Shown piece after piece: positions 34,501 to 46,402 of a stretch of DNA of 64,000 nt (within the stretch, counting starts at the first letter, position 1; the number at the start of each line of letters is the position of its first letter). Under the pieces are notes generated by a model. The model did not search any database and was not told the origin of the DNA. It saw only the letters and a program-made list of their open reading frames with translations. Source of the stretch: Branchiostoma belcheri. Its lineage: Eukaryota > Chordata > Leptocardii > Amphioxiformes > Branchiostomatidae. The translations under genes were made by a program, and so were the position numbers. The DNA lies in NCBI RefSeq assembly GCF_001625305.1, contig NW_017803954.1, positions 319,760 to 383,759 on the forward strand, read 5' to 3'.

Positions 34501-37500
34501 CTCAGCCTAAAATACAAAAAGCTAACATTTTCTGAAACCCAGTAATCTTGCATTTTTTCGTATTTCCCTAGTAACCTTTGTGCTGCAGGTTATCAATACA
34601 GATTTGGGAAGTGAGGTAGCCCCAAAGTATTCTTACAATAACTTCTCATGTCTACAGTGGTAGCATTGGAAGAGTCAGCATCAGATGCTGCCTGTTCAAT
34701 GTAAAACTGCTTTGTATAAAAGCCCCTGCAATTTCTTAACCCAGGGAGTAGTTGCTTTGTCTTACTCTTAGCCCAGTCTTTGATTGCTAGACATTCTAAG
34801 CAGAGTTTGCAAGGAATGTAAGGTTTTCTGGCTTTCCAGAGCCTTGGCAATGCCAGAGGAAGTTCTTGGTTATGAATTGGAGGAAGTTTGGATTCTGTGG
34901 GTTTCCTGTGAAATACCTAACAGTTTTCTCCTCCTTTCACTGCTCAGCTTGTCTAAACATAACAGGTATTGTATGTCAGAAGGCATGAAACATTCTTATG
35001 CATTCTTATTACCCATTAGTTTGTAAACTTCCTGTGTTGAGATTATTTAGTGCTTCGCACGAAACAGGTGAAAATGGATATCCAAGCTACTGAGAAAACT
35101 CACCTTAAAGAAGTTCTGTTTAAAACTTGTGGTTATGTATTTGATACTGAGTAAAGTAAATTATAATCATGGCAAAATCGTAGATCCTTAACTGGATCAT
35201 GTGTTTTTCGAAACTTCCTCTTTCCAAGAAAAGCTAAAGGCCTTCGTTCCAGAAGCAGCGAGAGAATTAAGAGCTCATATTGAACCCTGCACCTGTATTA
35301 GCTCAGTATATAGCATCTGCCCTTCTTGTTATGACAAGTGGGGGAATGGCTTTCTGTAAACTAACACTGGATCACGATACCTTCTACACATTTAGCACTG
35401 AGGATTTGCTTCAAGCCAACTATGCTACTACCCTTGGGTCCTCATTGGCAGGTTGTACATCTCTACAGCATTACCCTAAGCCTGACTCAGTCTGTCCCTC
35501 TCTGCTGTACAAATACACATCTTGACTTTAGTGACCTAGCCCGTCTCTGTAATATACACACAACTTGATCACACGTGGCTGTGAGGAAACAGAGTCAGGG
35601 CCTAAAAATAAAGTGATCTTCCTGTTACACTGCTGTACTCGCAAGCTGGAGGGATACGTTGTTGTTGAAAGTATTTTATAGATTTGTATGTATTTTAGCT
35701 CATTTCTGTGGAATTTTGGAGGCTTTATTGCAAGTCTTACTTCTTGGGTCCCCAGTGAATATGATTAGGGGTCATCAACAGCAGTTTAGGAGTATAGACA
35801 AGTGCTCTGTCTACACCTTAGGCATTTTAGAAGATAGAACACTTAAGTCAGAATTGCAACAAAGATAATGGAGCAGATTCTGCAGTCCTATTTCATTGTG
35901 TCAATGTTCTTGGTATAGTTTGGCTGTTGAGTACAGAGTACAGAGTAAATGTAAAAATATATCACAGTTCAATTCCTACCTTTTTCTTCTGGAGGTTAAA
36001 CTTTCAGTTACCAACTGTGGTGTCGTGTGTCCTCTGAAAAAAATACAGGACTTTTCTCAGTGTTTGTGCATGTTGTTGACAAGAAAATTGATTGATCACA
36101 GTTAGCAGCTTTTAAAAAGGCATGCTTAATGTTGTAAGTAAAACTAGCTATGAAACTTTCCTAGCAGAAAGACGAGGGGTGGTTGATATTTCTAACCTAC
36201 CTGAGTCTTGATGTAAGATCCCTGTCGCTATACCAGGCTCGCTTTACTGGGCAATGTCTCACCAGACTGGAGAGGGAAGTTTCCTTGTTGAAGTCGTAAG
36301 GAGCACTCACGAACCTGTCTCTGAACCCCAGATTTTTATGTGTGCCCACCTCCTCATTTGCATAAAACAAATGGGTATCCTGCTCCATTGGTGAGATCCA
36401 CATGTCGACCAATCAGCTTCCTGCTTGAAGATGTCATTAAGAGCTTAGCCAATCAGTGCAATGTTTGCATAGAACCTGCTGGAGACAGAAATGTGGGGCC
36501 AATGGCCTTGGCACTGGCTCATCTCCAAAGGAATGCAATGTTCTACACACTTTTCCATGCTTACAGAGTCTTTAGGGGTTCTCGCATCTTGAGATAGAGA
36601 TCAAATCATTGTGTTGTTTCTAACTTTCAAGTGGCCAGTCCGCCATGTTTTACACCGCTGCTGAGTTTTCCTTTGTGCCTGGTATTTACCTAGTATCATT
36701 TCTGCTCTGTCAGGTTTTACAGAGAGAAACCTTAACCCTTTGATGGAAAATGGGGAGAAAGAAATTCTCCTCGAGAAGCTCTCATGAAGAAATAATACCC
36801 ATGAATTATTGGCTATTTACTGATGATGAAAGATAGTGGCTTTTCAAGTGGACACATTATCGCTGTGATTGTTTGAAAGTTGGGCTTCCCAGGAGGTTTG
36901 GGTTCCCCCTGTGCCATTTGTTATCCAGTAGCCAACGGTGGCAGCCGTTTCTTTTGCGCCTGTCAGCTTTTGTTGATGATTGTTTGGGCGACACAATGTC
37001 CAGCAGGTGCATGTTAAAGCTGGGAACGGTACGGTTTGCAGCACAACCCGTTGCTATGACGACATTATGCCAAAGCAAGTAGCGATAACGTCTGCCCCTT
37101 GACACATCCTCTGGGTCAATGCGAATGAAAGTCAGCATAGATGTGAGTCCTTACAAATTACACTTGTTCTCAAATGTCCTAAGTGCTACCTTTTATTACA
37201 ATTTCTTTACGCTCTTGTACTTTTATCAATCCATCTCCATTGCGGTCCTCAAGAATCTGGCAGGGGCAAGAGGAAAACATGGTTGGACAGTTTCTATTTA
37301 TTGTGTGGTAGTTTCTCTGGTAACATTGCTTGACATGGTCTTTTCTGCCCCATGCAGAGAAACCTAGCCATTTGTAGCAATACCACAATATGGTACGTGA
37401 TGGTATATTTGTTATTGTAACCTTACAAAGAAGAGGTTATTGTAGGTTTCAATGGGGCACTGGTACAGAAAGAACCGGTAGATCAGTGATGACAGACATG

Positions 37501-40500
37501 GGCACAAAACAGGTCAGGACCAATATAGCAATACACTTCCCAGAAGATGTCATCATGAGAAAGAGCAACTGATCTCAATTGTCATCAGGATGTGTACTAT
37601 TACAATAAGGAATGTCTGTTCAAAAAAAAGTTGTTACATATTTCTTCAAAGAAAGTTTTAGTTTTGCTTGTTGCCTGTCCTTGTGTTTTTTGGAATGTGA
37701 TAATGTTCATTAGACAAAGTGAGGCAGAAGCATACATATTAGTATTGGACGTTCAATGAAGTGTTACATATGCCAATGACACTTCAAGACTGCAGGAGAA
37801 TTGCAGTCTCTTAGTGCCACTGACGAAAGGTAGTGGATGCTACTTAGTACTAGTACCTGAAACGTCTGACCGTTACCAAAATCATATCCAGGTGCTTGAG
37901 TAATTGTTTTTTTGGCGTACCTTAATTACCTGGATGTCTAACGGTCATCAATGCAATATCGATACTGGATATTTTTTTTGCAAAATTCTTTTTTATGGTA
38001 CTAGACTTTTACATAATATCATATGTAATTTCATGTAAACGAGTTGAACGGAGCATCAGACGAAAAAAGTAGAATCTAATTGGAGAATGTACAGGGAAAA
38101 AAATTCCACTGCTATAGAAGTCATTATGTAACTACCCCAAGGCTTCTAGGAAGCTGCGGACAAGCTTGCATGGCATAGAGGTAGCCACGTGTTGGTCGCC
38201 AGTCGGGCGTCGCCAGAAAAGTAACTGTTTAGCCTTGCCTGGCTGCGACTTGTGTTTTTTCATGACAACCCTGACCAGTCAACGTCCTCAAAGGATAATA
38301 ATCCTTGACTGAGCCTTCCGACGGACAGAAACTTTAACAGTATCGGCGTAGCTAGATATGTGAGAGCGAAACTCAATACTGCAGGAATGAGAGGGAACGT
38401 GCACCCTAATGGGTCTACAGTATGAAGTTCAGGTCAGGAAAAGTTCACCTCCATTTTGTTACACCGGCGGCTTTGAAAACAGTGAAGGGGTAAAGGTGTC
38501 AGCAGGTGGCCATGAAAAAAAGAGCAGCCTTTTTTTCTCTTAAGGATGATATCAACAATAACAGTAAAGAGCGTTCAGTCACTGTAGGAGGTCTGTACAA
38601 CTCCGGACGACGTTCACATCAGGCACACGCCTCGTGACCAATACTTCTGTTTGAAAGTTTTGACAGTGCGAGCGTCGCCACAATGCCCATGGCAGGTTTT
38701 GTGTGTATGTTTACGTAAGCATTGTTTGTGCCTACCGCAGTAGACTATCAGGTTACCCTAGGTAGGACTCAAACACTGCCTACCTGTCAGCCAGGCTGGT
38801 CGATGCTCAATAGCCAGGAAATCACACTTTATGTCGCATGTTTTTCTTCACTATTTGCTACATGAAAAGTGTGCCGGCAAGGTAACATATGGTCATGATA
38901 CTAGATTAATATACTGGACATAGAAAAAAAAGAAGCAAGTTGGAAAAGGTTTTAACTTGATTTATAGAGAAGGAGAACATGCAACAGAGTAAAAAGCCTA
39001 GTACATTTCCTAATCTGTATTATTTTAGTTTTTCACCAATGCTGTAGGATGTTGATGCAGTCAGTATTTTACCTGAAATATAAAACTTCCTACTGAGGAC
39101 AATTGCACAATTCAAGCTGTAAAGTACCTGCATGATGCCTTCCTGCCCTACCCTAGTGCTCCGGATGTATTTTCATGTTACAGCAGTACTTTGAACGTTG
39201 TTGACAGTGAGTCATGGGAGGAATACAGTTTTGCTTTGTCTTCAATCCAACCAAATCTAAACAGGAAAACGTCTCCTTCGTGTGCCGGACACACGTTTGG
39301 TAAGAAAGCAAAACAGCAGGGGACAAAGCAAATATGATTTAGAGGAAGCGGATGTGTTAGAGTAACACCAAATTAATCTGCACTAAAACAAAGTGTCGGC
39401 ACTAGGCCTTGCAAAACAATAAAGTTTTAAAAAAGGGTGTCATTATTTGGAATAACATTAAAGGATGCTTTTTAGGTGATAAGTATGAACTTCAAGCAAC
39501 TCCTTACACAAAAAGGTTGTTTATTGTCATCCATCATTAAACTTATGGGCAGTCACCTTTTGTTGGGTCATTAGAACCCAATAAACACCTGATTTAAGAA
39601 AACACAATTCCTTGGAAATGAGGCGTAAGAACATCCTGGACTGTTCGAAGAAATGACTGAGAAGTCATACACGCTGAAGCTCCTACAACAACCATGTAAC
39701 AATCTCTAACAGCAACAAGGATGGGTGTCAGTAGTTCTGTTATGTACATTATCGCCATTACTCCTTTGGGAATATCTTACTCCAGACGACATTTTTCCTC
39801 GACAGGTGTTCCAGCAACTAAGCAATAGTTAGTGAAATCCATCCTGAAGGCATAAACCATTCACCTGTTCTGAGAAATGGCTGCTAGAGTAGCATTAGTC
39901 ACAGTCACTTACATGTAGCACCTGGTCCATCAACTACAGGTGTCTGCATATCTGTCATGGATACTTCTGCCTTTGAGTCTTGGAAAGAGATCCCTCTGAA
40001 CAGGCTAAATATTGGGTATAGCCAACCAAAAAATGCCCTACAAACCAGTATAAAACAGCAATAGGAAAGTTTATACTCCCTTTGAGGAAACATTTAACTC
40101 CATCCGGTGTGAAAATGGTATAAAACGTTTTTGTAATCCCATGCTGCCCCCCCCCCCAGCCGACAGCGAGGAACACGACAGACCTGGGTGCGTACTGCCC
40201 GCAGTATGACAAGCTGGAACAGCCGCTGGACCTGGTGCAGGAGGCGCTGGCTGCGCTGGAGCTGCAGGCGGGCGAGGATGTCCACATGGCCATCAACTGT
40301 GCTGCACACGAGATGTTCGAACTGGTGAGGTCACAATATAAAACTAGTTCACCCCTCCTGCTAACCTCCACTGCAAGCTGTAGAAATTGAGATGTATTAC
40401 TAGGCCTTCATCAGGGAAAAGGTTAAAACATGTGCAGGGAGAAAGGGAAAAATTGAGCCCTCTTCCATTGTGATCTTTAAACAGCCTGTCAGATCAGGCA

Positions 40501-43210
40501 GTTTTCATTCATTGTCTTTCACAACCACCTGTTGATTCAATTTACCTCGCAATTGAGGATATTGCAAGATTCCATAGAGTGGGCTATTAAATGTGTTGCT
40601 ATATGTATCCTTGTAGTAAATAGTGACCTAGCAATGTGATATGGGACAAAAGCAGACCAATGATATCATGATAAGAATATTATAGGTGATGAAAAATTTG
40701 CTTTCCACCATCACCACTGCCACTAAGGATGCCAGGTTCCTGATGGTGGGGAGGGTAAGTGCATGCTTGACATATGGTGAGATAAATCTAAACACTCTCA
40801 GGCTCAAGAATTCCTCACCAAGCACTTTTCTTGAGTCAAGAAAAACTGCTAACTTTCATCCTTAGAGTGCTTGGTGAGGAATTCCGCTGCTATAGGCATC
40901 TGATGTTTCATTGTTTTCAATCTGCAAAAGCATCTTTGTGGGCGTCAAAAGTAGCCATTTGTTATGATTCATCAATATCATTTGTTCCACAGCTTCAAGA
41001 TTGTTGCACAATTCCTAACATCTTAATTGGCATGTAGGAAAAGGGCAAGTATGAGGTGATGACTGGAACTCAGAAGACCCCTGACGATATGGTGGACTTC
41101 TACAATGACATCCTGACCCGCTACCCGGGTGTCATTGCACTCATCGACCCCCTCAGGAAGCAGGTACGTGTGATGATGTGTAGGCAAAAATTTTGGATGC
41201 TTCTCTTTATGTTTATTTTTTCCATGCAACTATGACACATTGTCTGGTCTGCCATTACTTTTATGAAGGGCTCAGTGCTGCAAGTTCTCCATTTGCAGTC
41301 CTACATTGTCCATCTGTCAATGCAAGACCAGTAAAATTTCCTCTTAAAGAAAGGAAACAGGTAAAATCAAGTGCAATTAATGTATGCTTGGATATCAGCC
41401 ACAGAATCAAGATTGTACAGCCTTATATAGGGTACATGGAGGTTATCAGTGCTGTAATCTAACATCAGGGTTAATAGCCTGGCTATGTTACCTGTCACTT
41501 GTCCCCATGTTAACACCCTGCTTGTACTGTAACACTAGACATGGAAGGCTGGGCAGTTCTCAAAATGTTCCCAGCAATGTCCAACAATAACAAGGAAAGA
41601 CCAGGTGCACAAAATCAGCACTCATCTGACCCATTTAGAGTTTCTTTTCCCGTGGGAACTACCTGGATCCTCCCACTATAGGTGGAGGGGACAGTTGTCA
41701 TCACGTATTGTCCTACACTGTAAAGTGTCAGTAATAAGACACCCGTACACCCCCACACTGGACAATACCACTGGTTTATGGTAAGTATTTGGGAGAGTCT
41801 ATTAGTGGACGTCTCCTCCGTGGTCCTTTATCTCCAAGTGCTTAATGGTGTTTGGGGTAGCATCCATCAGTTGTTCAGATCTAGGATTTTATTACTTATG
41901 ACTCAGCGATGCATATTTATAATTAGCACATAGTGATAAAGATGTACAAATGTATATATATCAACCTCTCAGGTGATTTTAGTGACAACAGCAATACCAT
42001 TGGCACTACTAAGAACAAGACCATCTTATTCTGAATCACACATTATGGTAAACTAAAAATTAGCATAATGCCCCAATTCTTCATACCTCAAGAATAAAGT
42101 TTAGTTGCTGACAATGACTTTGCCTAGTGCATATCAAGGGTTACGCCACTTGAGTAGCATCGTGGTGTAGTGGTTAGTGACCCTGCTTCTGGACAAGATG
42201 GTCGGATGTTTCAATCCCAGCCAGTTGCTGCTCATCTTGGAATCTGGCATGACAAGATATGATAATGATGATCTTGGAAATAAGTCCTATTACCCTTTTT
42301 TCCTACCCAGGAGAAGACAGCGTGGGTGAAACTGACAGAGGCAGTGAGTGAGAAGTGTTACCTGATGGGTGACCAGGTGTGCCCACGGACTGAGAAGTTC
42401 CTGGTGCAGGGCATGGAGGAGACCAGGAGCAGTGCAGCAGTCTTCTCCTTACACAGCCTCACCACTGTCAGCGATGTCATGGATGCTGCCAAACTTGTCG
42501 TAGGTCAGTATCTTTCATTAATATTTTAAAAAGTGGCAATTATCAAAAAGCAATATAGGAGTTGTTTTTTTTAATACCGGTACCTTTTGCATCACCCACT
42601 AAAATGAACAAATTGCTACCAGTACTGTTGATGTATTACTACTGACCTCCACGTGCTGTATTGCCCTGTACAGATGGTGGTAGTGAGGTGGTGCTGGCTG
42701 CCTGTCAAGGTGACACAGCTGACACTACACTGGCAGATCTGGTAAGACAGGCAAAAAGAATTGTTCCTGGCTAAAAGAAAAGAACATCAGGTTTTTGTAG
42801 GTTTTCTTCAATAGAAGCTCCTTGTTTATATTGTACAGTATATATTGCATACTATTGTATAGTATAGAATATAGATTGTACAATGCACATTAACACATTT
42901 TAGTTTTCATCATTTGCAGTCTGAAGAATTGTTCATGACCATATGGCAGTCTGGGAGTACAGAATGTCATTTTGCTAAATTGATCCAGTTTCTTCCTTTC
43001 CTTTTATTGCAGGCTGTTGGACTGGAGGTGAAGTTTGCCAAGTTTGGAGGGCTGGGGAGGGGGGAGAGAGTGGCCAAGTACAACCGACTGGCTCAGATCG
43101 AGGCACAGCTGGCAGATCAGGACAAACTGACACCTCAGGAGGAGCACAGGTTCCCCAACATCCTCCCCCCTCCCCCACCTGAGGAGCCGGAGGGCGAGGC
43201 TGCTACCTGA
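28511..43210 (+). CDS. ENO4: Enolase 4 (divergent, probably non-catalytic enolase)
   Basis: Twelve coding exons: 28511-28699, 28929-29057, 29305-29480, 29578-29751, 30002-30122, 30486-30614, 31081-31143, 40160-40324, 41038-41163, 42311-42503, 42674-42741 and 43013-43210; 576 residues with all phases closing. The N-terminal part (LKQQAVKFYQDNHVPQRMEQ, then NPEDIYGHL) is specific to the ENO4 type. A Lys/Glu-rich linker covers ~185-222. The C-terminal half keeps the enolase barrel: AINCAAHE, GKYEVMTG, ALIDP, LMGDQ and GRGERVAKYNRL. Most active-site positions are changed (see finding). Vertebrate ENO4 is testis-enriched and needed for normal sperm; the role here is inferred. The ~9-kb intron 31144-40159 contains another gene and a transposon; a small extra exon there cannot be excluded. 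It is tail-to-tail with SHTN1. Confidence 0.92.
31434..32846 (-). CDS. LRR-Ig single-pass membrane protein nested in ENO4
   Basis: Intronless 470-codon frame antisense inside ENO4 intron 7. The chosen start (32846) begins a typical signal peptide, MRYVFLLVSCLLLQHL; upstream in-frame ATGs at 32870 and 32864 would bury it. Order: Cys-rich LRR N-cap (residues ~22-45), about six leucine-rich repeats (~50-205, e.g. LQTLDLSYNHLLTLEEAAF), Cys-rich C-cap with CDCELLPF (~230-290), one I-set Ig domain (~292-392, Cys in ILSCEATG and GSYKCEAEN), Ser/Thr-rich stalk, transmembrane helix (~428-455) and a tail of about 15 residues with no signalling motif. This is the LRRIG layout, a class known to be expanded in amphioxus and often linked to adhesion or immunity. 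Ligand and orthology are unknown. Lack of introns suggests a retroposed origin. Confidence 0.88.
   Translation of the reverse strand: MRYVFLLVSCLLLQHLATVTSCPTSPACSCDGTDVNCNSLQLNVIPTNIPTDTTALSLSQNQIAAFFVDIFCSFDSLQTLDLSYNHLLTLEEAAFCRLSTIVTLDLSHNNLHDIHESTFDGLSSVQTLRLSYNNLRNLPNGSFSDLAGLKTIDLSHNSLTELPENIFLSNDLNNLDLSYNYLTSFPLSQALPLDKSFASVFNYQLKIDSNRITTFPSSASAHFEYYVWATVTMADNAISCDCELLPFANMHKAGIYSPFDWPVYLACGSPDWLQGQQIYYLDTAKLTCIAPNITRTAQDQDVNVVQGNSTILSCEATGLPNPTIVWTLPNGDTVDSSTEGNTKFTLSESGALYIANTEPGDEGSYKCEAENTYGSVAIYHNVTVMKRLMSETVDTSTQNTLLSSTQAMTSPVNESENSIWNSFIPDEAVPITVIVSTMVGSVLVIGASIAGVNVCIAKCTAAKATQVVPI
33015..33714. mobile_element. 700-bp DNA transposon with 9-bp target duplication
   Basis: Terminal inverted repeats of about 60 bp begin TAGCCTGGGTRCCATCCCCA and differ at only two or three positions. 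They are flanked by perfect direct repeats GGATTTCTG (33006-33014 and 33715-33723). Long inverted repeats plus 9-bp target duplications fit Mutator-like elements best, though this is not certain. No transposase is encoded. An internal frame at 33314-33595 is described separately. It is inserted in ENO4 intron 7, upstream of the nested LRR-Ig gene. Confidence 0.85.
33314..33595 (+). pseudogene. Truncated RecQ-like helicase start inside the transposon
   Basis: A 93-codon frame starting at ATG 33314. Residues ~17-52 (AITSVLDDLDGISSLKNEQ, then KDALNNFV and DVLGVLPV) resemble the Q-motif region just before the Walker A loop of RecQ-type helicases, where GKxVxxxLPTGxGKS would be expected. The sequence switches to unrelated basic residues exactly where Walker A should start, and two residues seem to be missing before DVL. 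It therefore looks like the 5' remnant of a larger gene after internal deletion. The similarity call is by eye and moderate. Confidence 0.45.
33724..40159. other. Remainder of ENO4 intron 7
   Basis: No supported exon on either strand. A stretch near 37800-37960 has the look of a dispersed repeat, with CTGAAACGTCTGACCGTTA and then a near-inverted TGGATGTCTAACGGTC ending, but the family is not established. A poly-C run (about 40147-40157) directly precedes the acceptor at 40158-40159. Confidence 0.35.
40808..40884. repeat. Perfect 18-bp inverted repeat (hairpin) in ENO4 intron 8
   Basis: GAATTCCTCACCAAGCAC (40808-40825) is followed 41 bases later by its exact reverse complement (40867-40884). 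The loop contains a second palindrome, TTTTCTTGAGTCAAGAAAA. No mature microRNA is recognised. Confidence 0.7.
42153..42290 (+). mobile_element. tRNA-derived SINE-like insertion
   Basis: An A-box-like TGGTGTAGTGG (42163-42173) and a B-box-like GTTTCAATCC (42208-42217) are spaced as in a tRNA gene, and the start resembles a tRNA 5' half. The anticodon arm does not fold properly and the tail is AT-rich, so it is a SINE head and not a working tRNA. It lies about 20-150 bp upstream of the ENO4 exon at 42311. Confidence 0.5.
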
Positions 43211-46200
43211 GCTTTATTGTCCTTCACTGTCATCATTTATTGTCACACATACAAGTCATTTAGTTTACAGTGACCAATGCACAGAATCAGGTACATGGAT
43301 GCCAAACTTGAATAGTGTGGTTGGTTACAACAGAAACATGGGATTGCTCATTATACAGGCTACTTCAACGTGCCTTGGGACTTGCAACTGAGAAAGAAAT
43401 GTTATCTTTTAGATCAGGAAGCAATTCCTGGAAGGATCATCAAAACATATTTGATACTTAACAACACACAATAGTGTACTTTAAATTTGAAAATACACTA
43501 AAATATAAAATCTGTATATATGCCCAATCGGAGGAAAGTGGATCTTAGTATAGCTTGTAGAAATGCACAGTCATGTACTTGTTGCTGGTGCCTCTGAATT
43601 ACATTGAATTGTTAGACTACATTGTACATGTACATGTATGTTCAAAAGTATGGGTTGGATTGCTTTAGTGAATTTGTAACACTTGTGAAATATTCTCTAG
43701 TAAAATTGACAGCTATGGAAATACTGATATGGTGTACAATTGATATTGTTTTGAATATTTTTAGATACTGCTTAAGGATGAAATTTTCACTGTTTGGTGT
43801 ATGGTAATGTTTTCAGACTTACTGGCACAGGCAAAAAGTAAGAAAAATCCACAACTTTTTTGCATTACCCTGTTAATGTCACAAATAGCACAAACTAACA
43901 ATCTCACACACTCACAGATCAAAGTCACTCTCCTTTATTACAGCTCCAGACCATTTGGACTCACAAAGCCCACCAACACATCAACATGTAGTACACAGAT
44001 ACATGTATAATAGACTTGGTACAATAAGCAGTATAGATACAAAACACTGCACTGGGTTCATAATGCAAGAACACTACTATATGACACTGAGAAAATCTTG
44101 TAACTTTGACCTCCCTTGCAAAAATATGTGGATGGAGTACTCAAAACCACACTGCTTTTAGATTTTTCAGAAGAAAAGAGGAGACGCAGATGAACAAATT
44201 TGATGTCTATCACTGGAAACCCAAGTCACATGCAAACTGAAGACCTACTAGGAAAAAGGGATGTAGATGGGATATAGGCTCAAATGCCTTCAGAGAACAA
44301 AGAAATGCTAATTCCCTCTTCCTTTGCAAAGTATGGCACACATGTTGAAAGGATCTACAGCACTTCTGAGGACTAAAACATCCTGTCGTCTTTAGATATA
44401 ACATAACATCCAGGTTCATACCAGCTAACAACAGACTGTCAATCTGCTATATCAGCTCAAGGACGTTTTACAATTGAAACTTTAACAGGTTACGTCTATT
44501 AGCTCCTAATAGAACAGCAGGGTAATTCACTCTGACATAATTTCTGGTACTGCTCCACTGATGAAGTATCAATTTGTAATGCATACTCCACTTTTGAATC
44601 AGTGTACTTCACTCAACCCCATGGTCACAGGACTCTCATTTTGCAGGCACTGGCAAATTACGCCTTGAGACTTTTCACAGAGCAGGTTTGTCAGTACCAG
44701 CCATATGCTTGTAGACATACATGTATCCGATACCAGACAAATATTGGACATATTTCATAACAAACATACAGAAATAGCAATATAGGTCACAGACTCTTTT
44801 GTAATCACCTGGTGACCCCAGAAAAGAAAGTGTTATATAACTGTCGATCTACCCTGCAGCTGTTTCTGGTGAGAAAGTGGTAAACCAGGACACATACAGC
44901 TACCCTGAAAGGAGCACTAACATGGGGAAGGGGTGGGTTATTTTCTATCACAAAGTAACAGCCTCCTCCTGACTTTAGTGTTCCTTTAGCCAATATTGGG
45001 CTGGCTCTCTACCTGGTTCGATATGTCAATCATTTCAATCTGTAAGTGTGGTATTCTATGCAGATATGAACCTCTGTGCTTCGTACAAACAAGACTTGAA
45101 AATAAATAGGAAGTTGACTGTTACAGCGACAAATTTTACTCTGGATAGCAAGCTATGATTAGTTATCATGATTTTCCTTAGAGTGGAACCTGATGTATAT
45201 ACAATTTTGTGATATACTTTACACATCTATATATTTACAGCAAGGTAATGATCATCAAAATTATTTTTTTTTCTCCAAAAAGCTTTTTGCCAAGGATATT
45301 GGCTACCAAGCAGATGTTTTGGGCCTACATCTGCATCATTCCAAATTTAAGTTTTACCCAATAAGTAATAGATGATTTTGTACATAAGACACTTAAAAAG
45401 TCTGAGATAAAGCCCTTTGCATGTCAACTCTATATATCATACTGCACCTTTGCTGCTTAAAAACAACCAGTGACCATTTTTGATTGAATTTTTTCTCTGT
45501 GAGAAAAATCCAACAGAAACATCTGATAATTCTGTTTGTGCTATTCTGACAACTCTGCAGTCAACTCTTTCACCATTGACTAAATATTGTAAAACCAAAA
45601 TAAATTTGATGAACTTGGAAGTTTTGCTTATTGACTACACTGTATACTCTTTCACTCACTCACTCTTTACTCTTAACAATTATTTAAAAGCAGCAAGTAT
45701 TATGTCTCCATTGTTAGCCAATGCCATTTCTAGGATTTTACATGTGGCCTTAAATATCATACATGAATTGGGATTTACCAGAAAACATGCATCTTTTAAA
45801 AATTAATGGCACACTTTTCCCCATCATAGTTTTTGTATCCTCTAAAATAGTCTAGAAGCTATTGCACTAAGTCAATAATACTTATTATTAAATTCATTCC
45901 AAATTATACATAATAATACAGGCAATTATAAATTTACAGCATTCAAACTAGCTAGGACTGGTTCTGCTATATTAGATAATGAATCCTCATTCCCTCCACT
46001 GGAACAGATATTTCATGTTTTCCCAGTGACTATTAGGGAACTGAAATGGGCTTTTTTTTAATGAGCGCTTTAAGCAGGAAGGACTCAGTTGATGTAAGTA
46101 AGTCACAAGAAATTCAACAAAAATCATTGAAGGAGGGAGCAAAAATATTGGTACAGACTGCACCAAGGTTTGCACTGGCCACTGCTTGTCCCTGGATGAT

Positions 46201-46402
46201 GGCTTCGTTGTAGTGCCTCTTAGATGCTATAATATTGGCAATAATAGTCAAATTTGACAAGAAATGCCATCAAAACTGCACTGCATGATCTTTGCAGGAC
46301 ATGTCATGTAATGTTGGGGCAAAAACCCTACATGTCCAGCACAGCACAGAACTGCACTATATTATTGAAGCAGCTGTGTCAGCATCGTCATTGGCAGTTC
46401 CA
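43211..46402. other. Convergent 3' flanks of ENO4 and SHTN1
   Basis: The two stop codons face each other across 3.2 kb of AT-rich DNA, which should contain both 3' untranslated regions. No coding exon, RNA gene or repeat array is recognised. Confidence 0.45.

Noticed and set aside
42153..42240. Functional tRNA gene
   Set aside because: A and B boxes are present but the cloverleaf arms do not pair well; a tRNA-derived SINE explains it better.
28511..43210. Annotating this gene as a glycolytic enolase (ENO1 type)
   Set aside because: The N-terminal region is ENO4-specific and catalytic and metal-binding residues are replaced.
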